Below are positions 10,434 through 22,400 of a stretch of 64,000 bases of DNA, piece by piece; position 1 is the first letter of the stretch, and each line of letters begins with the position of its first letter. This DNA comes from Aplidium turbinatum (Eukaryota; Chordata; Ascidiacea; Aplousobranchia; Polyclinidae): positions 41,834,477 through 41,898,476 of the forward strand of contig OU964918.1 of NCBI GenBank assembly GCA_918807975.1, written 5' to 3'. The translations under genes were made by a program, and so were the position numbers. The notes under the pieces are model-generated. The model ran no database searches. It saw only the letters and a program-made list of their open reading frames with translations, and was not told where the DNA came from.

Positions 10434-13400
10434 GTAATTTTTACAGTGAGAAGGCTATATTTTCTTTTGATTACAGAAATACTGTATTTTTATATTTTCT
10501 AAAAGTATATGGTCTCAAAGTTTGATAAAGATTAAAGTAGGCTACACAATTACACATGAGAAATTGTTTAATCTGATTTAATTAATAGTAAGGTTTAGTT
10601 TGTTTGTATGTAAGTTCCTTTTTGAAAAATTGATTGGTGGTAGTGGTACAAAACTTGAAAATTGCAAGTAGAAGGTTGCAGCGCAATTGCACATACATCG
10701 AAGCTGCAGGTTTCTGTCTGACTCTCTTCAGGAGCTAACGTCAGAATAAAATAAACCTAAATGTGGTGATTGGTGAAGTATTTATAGTAGAAGAAAAACG
10801 AAATGTAAAGTTGGCTAATCAGAAGAATTCAAATTAACAAAGGAGCTTTAAGGCATAAACGAATTCGTTAAATTTACATTTTGTTTTTCTTCTACTATAA
10901 ATAGGCTACTTCACCACAATTAGGTTTATTTTATTCTGATGTTAGCTCCTAAAGAGAGTCAGACGAAAACCTGCAGCTTCGAGCTATGTAGTGTAACCTT
11001 CTACTCACATAGCCTACTCCTTTTTGATATATTCCTTTAATCATAAAGGGCAGTTCCATCGTGACGGACGTACCATTCAGAGAGTTATAGCAGTCTATAA
11101 TTGTTGATGAAATGGAAATCTAGGCAATTCTACTACATAGCATGAAAGGGTACCCTACCACTATGAAATCACCCCAAAAATTATTTCCTAGCTGCTTTCT
11201 GTAAAATAGATACAGCTCGTTTATCATGCGTGACGGACGTATGCAGAGAAACAAGAAATCATAAGTACCTTTCGTAAGATACGAAACGCTCTGAATTGTA
11301 CTCAGGTAACTGCAATTTTTTAGCTTGATTAGTTTAATGAATGAATAAACTAACTCACAAAAGTTGTTGCACAAATTTATTGTATGAATTGAATACACTA
11401 TGCCCCAGAATGTAACGTGACGGACGTACAAAATTTTCGTGACGGACGTACGACTCTGAATTTTAAGCAAGAAAGGTGCAAGAAATCTACTATAAAAGAA
11501 GTGAAAAATCGCATACATAGTTCTAAACTTAATGGATGGGCTGTAATTGCCAATATGTTTTAATTGAGACTATACAAGTAATTACAATTATAGTTGAAAA
11601 CTGAGCTCTTTCGTCCAATATTAAAATGAACTAATTTTTATATAAATGGTTTATTTTTCATTCCCTGTAGAATCACTTGTGTTGTTGCTGTAGTGCCGTA
11701 CAGGCATACACACATAGTTATAGAAAACAGCTTAATTTGAATTTTGGCAGTGAATTTCAATTGTTATCAGCGCAGTAATTTCCAATTGTTGTGACTGATG
11801 TACATTGTACGAGTGTTAAAATTCAGATGGTAGCCAATACCGGTATACAATAGATCCACATAACAAGCGTATCTACATGCACATACAAGATTACAATGCT
11901 ACAAAACACAGTGCTCATTTCCATAGTACACTGAATACTGCAGTAATAAAACTTTAACACATTTTGAGAAAAATTAGTGAAGCCCGGACGGAATCCCAGT
12001 TAAAGCACAGGCTAAATAACATATCACGTGCAGTTGTGCATAGAAAAACTAACAGTTTAACAACCATAAACAAGCAAAAAACCAAACAATAATGATACAA
12101 AATGAATCCTACTAAACAATTTTCAAAAGAACTATAATAGTTTGCGGTTTAGTCAACGTCTCTTATCTTCAAACTCCTTCAAATTTAAATTGTCCGCGGT
12201 ATCCAATCACGTCATGTTGATTCAATTTCTTTGCAACTTTTTCGTCAGTGTAAACAACTTTGTCCTCAGGTGGAGGCCATCGCCACACTGCCACTTGTGG
12301 GCATCACTTAAATTTCGTAGTTTGTACCGACTACTTGTTGAACTTCACAAGGGTAAAATTCACTATCATATTCAACAAGTACCCAATCACTTTTTTGATA
12401 GCAAACACTTTCTTCTGCTTCGTTTATGTCTTCATTAGATTCTCCATAGTTGGAAGGTATAACAACAAATAGGTATATATATAAGTTTGTGCAACAACTT
12501 TTGTGAGTTAGTTTATTCATTCATTAAACTAATCAGGTTAAAAAATTGTAGTTACCTGTGTACAATTCAGAGCATTTTGCATCTTACGAAAGGTATCATA
12601 CTTATTATTTCTTGTTTCTCTGCATACGTCCGTCATGCATGATAAACGAGCTGTATCTATTTTAAAGGAAGCAGCAAGGAAATAATTTTTGGGGTGATTT
12701 TATAGTGGTAGGTACCCTTTCTTGCTATGTAGTAGAATTGCCTAGATTTCTATTTTATCAACAATTATGGACTGTCATAACTCTCTGAATGGTACGTCCG
12801 TCACGATGGAACTGCCCAATAATAATTAAGATTTGTGGTATCGTACCTGGTATAATAACTTTTTAAATCAGTGACAGCATGAAATAGTGACAACATAAAC
12901 ATGATCCCTGCATTAAGCACCACAAAATGACTAAGTTAAAGTTAGTTAAACAGTATAAAAACCTGTGATGGACGTACGTGACGGACGTACATGATGGAAA
13001 TTCCATTACGGTGTACATCCGTCACGCATTTTTACTCAGTTAAACAAAAAATTTTAGAAAACCATTTGGGTTGTAGGTTGGTATGTAGGAACTAAAAGAA
13101 GAAATGAAGTTTCAAAATTTTAATTCATCTGATAATTTTTTTAAATAAAATAAAGGAAAAAATTTGTGACGGACGTACAGGACCCCCAGGTCGAAGTCCT
13201 ACATGCTATAAGTCCAACGTTACATCTTGTTCAAAAAAAATTTTTTTAGAGATTAATCTTACACTCATTTCTGATTGTACAACTGCAGTATTAACAAAGT
13301 TTCTTGAAATATCGATCAGAAGCTTCAGAATTCAGTATATGAGTATTTTTCATGATTTTTTTGACATTTGAAGTGATGTTCGCTTACTGAGGCATAACTT

Positions 13401-16400
13401 CCAACCATTTTGGGTGGGGGCCAAATATTTTTATTTTCTAAAAACTAGAAAGAATAAGCTTTCCAGGGATACCATTTTTATTGTTATCAGATAAAAAATA
13501 TGTTTTGATGGGTTGGTTGTCCTTATCATGGAACTGCCCTAAAGCTTTGGTAAAGAGTTTGCTTTGATGAACCATAGACTAACAAAACAAAGTAACTTTA
13601 GTGAGTTTAATAGATCTGAATTTCAGACTAAGATCATGGAAGCCTTAACAATCAAACATAATGTTCCATCTCTCAACAGGCAGTTATTCGCATGTGGCTC
13701 ATCGTTTCTTTTGTGTGTGTTCTAATTGTTTGTCACATGCCTGTACTTTACAACACCTCATGTAATCTGTTTCCTGCCGTGTTATTTACTCGTGATCATA
13801 GGCGTCATTTCAGAGGTGCGAAGGGTGCTTGAGCACCCCAAAATGAAAATCTGAGGTAACAACATAAATGCGAGAGCACCCCTGGGCCCTGGTTTGCATA
13901 CAAAATACACCGATTCAAATGGAAATTTGCATTGCTAAATAACGTTTTTTTTTCTTTCTTGAAAGTCGTTTCACCAAAGTGCAATATTTTCAGTGTTTTA
14001 CATTTGTGTGTGGCACGCAGCGCCACACATATCAAGGGCAGACATGATTGTACTATTGCGTATCAATTAAGCACAAACACGCGCACTGCGTCAAGAAGTG
14101 CCGTTCGAGAGAAAACAATTTGTCTGGCTCGAAGAAAATTGCTGTTTTCTACTCAAACGTCTACAAAAACATTCTGCAAACGGCGTCAGATGCAATTGTT
14201 AGCCGTTTCCCTTCTTCATCATACCGAATGGCAGACTTGCTACTAGAGCTGCTAAAGAATCCCACAATGAAAGACGACGAAATTGCTGAAGACGAAATTG
14301 CTGTTTTCTACTCAAACGTCTACAAAAACATTCTGCAAATGGCGTCAGATGCAATCGTTAGCCGTTTCCCTTCTTTATCACACCGATTACCGAATGGCAG
14401 ACTTGCTACGAGAGCTGCTAGAGAATCCCACAATGAAAGAAGCCGATGTTACCAAAATAAGCAAATTTTATGATGGTGACTGGGAACGCAAGGATTTGCT
14501 GCGTAAACGCAAACAGTGGTTTGCTTGTTGCAAACGTGACGGTGATGTTGTGACAGTGAATACGCTACGTCAGAAATTCATTGCACAGCCGTCAATGGTC
14601 GATATAATGCCAAATATAATATATGCAGCTGTGGTAACTTACATTGTTATGCCGACTTCTTCCTGTGAAGCCAAATGTTCCTTTTCGTTATTACGACGCT
14701 TGAAGACCTACTTTCGCAGCACTCAAACGCAACAACGACTGAACAATTTGGCCGTTATAGGTAGTCATCGCGAATTGGCGGAGAAATTAAACATGAAAGA
14801 ACTTGTCACAGAGTTTGTTTCCAAGACAACAACCCGCATAAACAAATTTGGATGTGATTAATTTATAGCAAGCCGCATTATAAGGCAGACCTGAACAAAT
14901 TAAAGTCGAATATATTTCAATATTCAATGTAAGATCACTTTCGCCTCGCATGTAATACTTGTTTTCATTTCTATCTGATCGTTTGACATACCGCTGCAGT
15001 CTATTCGATTACACATATGACAAAATTATCTTCTTTTATGTTGATTCGACGTTTCATGACGTAGGCTAAACATGGTTGAGTTTGCTATTAGATTGAATCA
15101 TTTGTTTTAACATTTTCCATCGGTCAGGTTTTCAATTGATTAGCCTATATTGACAATTTTCATAAGATAACTTAGAGCACCCCTAATTTCGACAAATTTT
15201 TTAAAAAAATTACGCCAATGCTCGTGATCAACTGATCATTTTTGAATCACTTGTTGAGTTTGAGCTTTTCAGTCCGGAGTGTTGTTACAGTTATAGTGCA
15301 TAGTCAGATTTATCTTATAATTTTCATGTTAAACCCGCTAAAGTCACTTTAATTTATTTGTCTATAGTTATTTTTCTCACTGGTGTATTGTGTATATAAT
15401 AACTATGCTGAAGCATGCTGACCAGTGCTAAATTTTGTCACTTGCGGTATTTAATTTTTTGAATGGAATTTCATTTAAATTGATGTATTTTAGCTTTATT
15501 CAGATCAGATTAAAGATACTAGTGATACTTTGCGCTCTTTACTCAGATGTCAAAATGCATCCTGTTTAGTGTGTATTCTTATAAACTGTAAAATTTTCTC
15601 CTCGATTGTTATGGTTGTGACATTTGTTAAAAAATTTTTCAACCAATAGCAAAAACATAAGGTTTGCAATTTGCATTACACAATTTGAACTTCACAGATG
15701 AGAGGAATTTAATTGTTATGCTTGACCGCTTTGATCCTGGAATGCTGACGAAGTCTTTTGATAAACTTCCTTCTGCAATTCTTCCAAATGATGTAGTTGT
15801 TCCAATATTACTAACAAGAAAAATACCTGACATGGTTAATGAAGATGTGGATTTTAATAGCGGCGATCATATCTCCACATCTTTGAGAGTAAGTTATTAA
15901 TATTGGAATACTGTGCTATGTTGCACTGTGATATATTTAATGCATAGAGTGCATTTCTGAATCATTTGCTTTTTGATAAATTTAACAATAATTGTTCTGT
16001 ATATCCAATTTTTTTCTTCTTTTTTTTTGAATTGGTTAGACAACTTCTGTATGATACCCCAGCCATCTTTTGTTCTGAAATGAAAAATAGCAAAACAACA
16101 CCTAATTTCTTTGTGATAAAAGTTTACCTTATTGATTATATTTATACATATCATTTACCACTTTTTATCCATAAATCAAACTAATCACCAGCTAGACTCC
16201 TAGAGTGTTGGTAGCATACGCGCTGACTTTCGGGGGGGGGGGGGCGGCGCCCCCCGTAAATTTATGGTTGAGGGGCAACAAAAATGGCTATTACAAGAGG
16301 TGTTTCAAAGATAAAATACTTCGCGAGAGATTTAGATCATTTAAACCAGTGGTTCCCAAAGTGGGCGCCAGCGCCCCCCTGGGGGCGTTTGCGACCATAA

Positions 16401-19400
16401 AGGGGGCGCTGGTTACAAAGTGGGCGTTTGGGGGGCGCTGAGAGCAAATCGGGGTAGTTACAAGAAGAGGATTGCAAAGCATTTTTGTCATGTTTCGCTT
16501 CAAAGAAGTGCAAAAGAAGACGGTGACTATAAGAGCTCTGTGGCAGATATTGTGGCAATGTTGGCAACTTCGCTCCGCAGTAGCCTACCTCACAAGTTAG
16601 TTGAGGTCGTAACGTAACGCATGACAATTTGAAGCACTGCGGTTACGCAAATCCGATTTTACAATCCGACAATATTTTGATCTAGCATTCGTCTTAATTT
16701 GTCTATGAAGACTGACATCAAAGCAGTGAATAAAATTAAAGCGCACGCTCTGAATACACGCTCATTCAAACGATTGTGCAATGAGAATGATGAAGCTTTT
16801 GAGCGCTTACTACTCCACACCGAAGTACGATGGTTTTCCAAGAGAAATTGCCTTGCACGATTTTATTCCCTGTTTGAAACTACCGTGGAATTTCTAAATA
16901 GTTGTGACCCTGGCCTTGCGAATGACGTCCTGGTTGTGAGAAATGATATCGCCTACTTGTCAGACATATTTTCCAATTTTAATGAATTGAAATTATCTTA
17001 TCAGGGTAACGAAATAAGCTCGTGTTGTATCAGCGAAATTTAGCTAGACGAGAATTTTTCCAATTCTCAAGCTTGCATCAACTTGATACCAGTGACAAAG
17101 GCATATCTGATGTTGATATAGACGTACAGTAATCATCTTCAAGAAGTACACAAAGGCATGGGAGTTCGATTCCAGGATGTATTCCAGTTAGAAATCCATG
17201 ACTGGATAATCGACCTCTTCTGTGATATTTCCGAACATGGAATTTTTGAGAAAGAACTGATAACATTGTAAAGCGATTTTGCACTCAAAACGAAGTTCAA
17301 TATCTCGTATCAATCGTTCTGGCTACAGAACTAAATCAAAGAGAAATACCCTCACGTGTGGAATCGGGTCAAAGTTTTTATCATTGCCTTTCCCAGCTCA
17401 TGTTTGGTGGAACGTGCTTTCAGTGCCGTGACAACGCTTCTGGATAACAAAAGAAACCGTCTTGATATAGTTAGATGGGGAGACTTAAGATTGTTCCCAT
17501 CCTAATTGAAACCCGATCTCAAGAGGCTGATGGCATTGCACCAACCTCATCGGTCTCATTGGAGTTGGACTGTGATAAATGGAAAAAAAACTTTGGTTTT
17601 ACTTTTTTTGTCGAAGGGGGCGTTTGATACTCTGTTCGTTGTCCAGGGGGGCGCTATTAAAAAAAAGTTTGGGAAACACTGATTTAAACGGACTTAAAGA
17701 ATGCCGAAAGCGAAAAACAGCCTGCGTTGCTCTTGCTCGCAAAACAGCAGCTGATCGCATGGGGTCTCTGGAAGGTGAATTACTACAGTACTGGGATGCG
17801 CATGGCACGCACGCTCACAGTCGCATACTGCTTATCTTCCCGCGCGCGAGGAGCAACTTCAAAGTCAAAACGCGTGGTAGCGAAAAAGCGAATGCGAGGT
17901 TGAATAATTATTCTCATTTGACGAGTTATCCAAACGTCCGTTAGATTTTTTTTTACTTCAAACATGAAATCGATTTTAGCAAACTTTATCGAGTTGAAAC
18001 TACGACACACTGAACAATTATGTGAATACAGCTTGGAAATCATACCGTATGGAAATTTCAAAGTAGAGCGTAGAGTAACTTACGCTGCTGGAATAGTCAC
18101 GTAACTAAAGTATTTACTGCAGTATTACGTAAACCAGCTAAATTAGACGCACTATTTTCAACGAGGTCTTCCCGCTGTGAGATCAATTATGATTCAACAG
18201 AACGCATTGTTTTGTTCGCAATGTGTGAGAATTAAATCGAAAACCGATAAAAGAAAAGGTATTTAATGGTCTTGGTCACAGATATTGCCTGCATTAATGA
18301 CGTCTCTTACCGCTATTATCACCTAGCCAACCTGACATCATTGTTTTATGTGGCCGCTAAGGTTTGACATCAACTTCAACGATCATGGAATGTTACATAC
18401 CGGTAATAAGAACGATTATATCCTACACGCAAAAATAAAAAAATTGATCGCTTAAAACAGCTCTTTTTGCTGTTTTGTCTAGTGAACTTTGCATATTGCT
18501 CAACAAGTGCATGAAGTTTAGAATTGACAAGAAATCATTGAATTTGAAGTTCAGTTTGAATATTTGCAAATAAACGTATTCAAAACTTTTACTTCTAGTT
18601 CAGGTCCTTAGGGGAATCTTTAGGCTAAACGTGTTACACGTTGTTTTTTTGCATATTTTTGCAGTTGATCAACCCAACTTTGATTTTAGTGGGTGCCGCA
18701 ACTTTTTGGGTCACGTGATCACCCCCAAATCGGGGATTTCCCCAGAAATCACGTTTCAGCTCTTTTTACGTCATTTTTGTGCAATTACATATTCGATTTT
18801 TGTATATTTTAACTTAAAAAGCACATACTAATAAGTGAGACAAAATAAACACAAAATAATTTAATTGATGACGTCATTGTGACGTCATCAAATATTTTTT
18901 TTTGCTTTTTTAACCTATTTTGGTCGTTTGCTGTTGGTTTTAGTTGGAGTACCGGTTACTAAAACCATTTCACAATTCCTAAAAGTAGTTTCGTCATGAT
19001 TGCGTCTTTTATGACGTCATCATTACATTATTAAAACTAGACAACTTCAAATTCAGGAACCAAAGGTAAGTTTATTCCGAAAAAAGCGATCAAATACTCT
19101 CATTATTAGTTTTGCAAATGCTTAAAATTTTACAATTGCAAGCAATAACAATAATTCCAGTACAGTATGACGCAATAACGACGTCATCAAGGGAATAACC
19201 AGAAGAGCAGCTACCAGGGGTGAATTTCCCTTTTGGTCATGCCACTTTAAAATTTAAAATAATTATGTAGCCCTAATTATGATCTACAAATCCAATTAAT
19301 ACACGACCCCAGATGATGCAATGTCAGAGTCTTAACACTGTTAATTCAAGATGAAAAAACTAGCGGTTTTCGATGTTAAATTCCTACCATACGTAATTTG

Positions 19401-22400
19401 ATATTAAAAAAAATCGTGTACGACAAGTTTTTTCAAGTTACAAGATAGAGTTTAGAAAGTCAAAAGCATTTCTTGAATGATGATTGTGGATTGGAGATGA
19501 AACGTCAATGTGGATTGAAGATGAAACATCAGAGAGGATTGGATATTTTGTGGTCGAATTGCATGTTTCGTACTCGCATGAACAAAGACTTGTGCATTTT
19601 ATGGATTTTTTCTTACAGGGACATCGAGAGCCACAAGTAGACTGACAAAACGGAACAAGCTGATTTGCATCATTATGTTTCCAACCCCAAGCTAAAGGAG
19701 AAGGTAGTTGCTGAACATTTACGAGGCTTGATTTCCGTATTTCAGCTTGATGTCCGTATTTCAGCTTGATGTATCGCTCTGCGTGTATGTTGCATCAAAG
19801 CAGCTGACGTTGGTGGCAGCTTTTCAATAGTGCAACCATTGGTAAACATCATATAACGGCATTCGTCTACATCCGTGATAGTAGGACTATTGCCATAAAG
19901 AGCTATGACATACTTTTGTATGTCATTTATAGAACTAGGTGAGCTTGAGAAATTCAGAGAGTTAAATAAGCCACACATTGCGGTAAGATTAAGCATCCAA
20001 CAATCCCAAGCCTTTTTTTCCTAAGACGAAACAGTATCACAGATTGTGATAGCATAAAACAAAGGTAAAGAAGCGCAAATCATCTGAGATTGAGGTGAAG
20101 ATGAAACAATATCATGGATTGGAATGAAGCGAGTTTTTTCTCCAACTCCAAATTCAACCCATAGTTTACAGATTTCTAACTTGTCAAAACACGAAATTGC
20201 AATAATTACCACATCAGTATCTACTGTTTTGACTATGGCATCGGATTTTCCATGTTTCACATGGAGAAACATACGGGTGTCTGCCTCTTCGTGATCACAT
20301 GGGGAAACATCAGACATGTCCAATGTTTGATTGTTAAGAGCTGTATCTAATGATGTTACAACAATCGTAAACAAGTTTGGATCGACTGAAGTTATCACAG
20401 CTTGTTGAACCAGTTGATATAACGCAGTTTTGTTGCTGTCATTTCCCAAAAACTCAGACCAGTTGAGAGGAAGACGAGTATTACTTGTGACAGCCACGTA
20501 ACATCCAGACCCTGTTTCTTGCAGAAGATAAGCCTCAGATAGCTACTGCCATCACAGAACATGCCAGCAGTGTGATGTCAGCCGATTATGAAGTAGTGAA
20601 AGAATCTGCCTCGAAAACCGATCACTACATTCCTTGATGGAGGGTTCTTGTTGCATCGAGTGCCATGGAAACTGGAGACAGTTATGGGTCTATTGCACAG
20701 TCGTATGCAGATTTTACCATTCGTCATTATCGCTTAGCAACGGTGGTCTTTGATGGATATGGTGGTCCGTCTATCAAAGACAATACCCATCAAAGACGCG
20801 GCATGAACGTCCACCCGGTTGTTCACTTTACTGTAGACACCCAGTTCATTGGAAAGAAGGAGCAGTTCTTGCCTCGAGCTTCCAACAAGGAAGGATTAAT
20901 TTCTGCTCAACTGAGGAATAGAAGCTGCAATGTGATGAACGCTCCAGGTGATGCAGATGTTGACATCGTCAAGACGGCAGATGGACAGCCCTCATCGACA
21001 TAGTACGGCTTTAATTGGTGAAGACACGGACCTTTTAATATTGATACTACGCTATGCTGACACTGACCCAGACATTAAAGACCTCTACTTCCACTCCGAA
21101 AAGGCTTACGCAACCAAAATACACGACATCAACAAACTTAAAGCAATCATCGGACCAGACATAATTATGCTTACAGCTCCTCTTCATTCATGCATTCACC
21201 GGTTGTGATTCAACGTCAAGGATATTTGGTATCGGGAAGAAGACGCTTTCCAGAAACTAGTGAAAAGTCAACCAATAATCAAAGAATGTGCAAATTGCTT
21301 TATTCTCCCAAATCAGACAGACCACATCATTAAGGATCTTGGAAACAAAGCTATGACCGTTATGTTTGGCAACGATGGCAGTAGTAACCTAGAAACACAG
21401 CGATACAATACATTGGTCAAGAAAATTAAAACAGCCAAATCCTTTGTTCACCCTGAACGCTTGCCACCTACATCATCCTTTACCAAATTCCACTGCCTCA
21501 GAGTTTACTACCAGATTATGGTCAGGATGGGTAGGCTACTGACGATGATATGGATGCTCTAGACTGGGGATGGAAAGTAGACAATAATCAGATGGTTCCA
21601 ATCATGACGAACATGAAAGCTGCCCCGGACAACCTACTGAAAGTGATCACTGCAATTGCGAATCGTGTTCACCTCACTGTAGTTGCCGGAGATATGTGCT
21701 ACCATACCATGCTGGATGTGGACCATGCCAAACTGGTTCATGTGTCCATACAGCAGTCACATAATTACAGACGATGACATCGAGAGTCACAGCGATGAGC
21801 ATTAGTAATACTTGATCCATTTGCTTTCTTTACGCTGATTATGTCAAGAGTCTACATGACCACATCGTATGAGCTCTTTATGCCTGCTCAGTTAACCCAA
21901 ATACATATAGAAATTTACCGGGTTTATTAATAAACAATACATTGTTATTGTACATTTTTAATTGTTTTGGCAGCCCTCTTGGATTGCCATATTGAATTTA
22001 TAGGCTATCAAATAATTTAACAATTCTGAGAATGGTCTCATTGACTTCACAAGGTATAAAAACCTAGATATAGACACCAAAACTACACGTTTTGGTCATA
22101 TGATAACCTAGTTATGGTCAATTTACTGTCATTTTAATGGTTTGGCAGCCATCTTGGTTTGCCATATTGAATTTATAGGCTATCAGATAATTCAACAATT
22201 CTGACAATAGTCTCATTGACTTCACAGGGTATACAAACCTAGATATAGACATCAAAACTACATGTTTTGGTCATATGATGACCTAGTTATGTTCAATTTA
22301 CTATGTTATTTTAATGGTTTAGCGGCCATCTTGGATTGCCATATTGAATTTATAGGCTATCAGATGAATTAACAATTCTGAGAATGGTTTCATTGACTTT

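Larger units (their letters stand above)
13797..15220 (+). mobile_element. hAT transposon, CATAGGCGT family
   Basis: An exact 8-bp duplication CTCGTGAT lies at 13789-13796 and 15221-15228. Ends are CATAGGCGTCATTT and CATTGGCGTAATTT (complement). It holds a partial transposase. Confidence 0.92.
13545..15375. repeat. Foldback repeat family A, copy 3, split by a hAT
   Basis: 13545-13796 and 15229-15375 align in order with 61206-61732 (AAAGCTTTGGTAAAGAG..., GGCAGTTATTCGCATGTGG, then TTTTCATGTTAAACCCGCT). The element at 13797-15220 lies between them. Confidence 0.78.
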
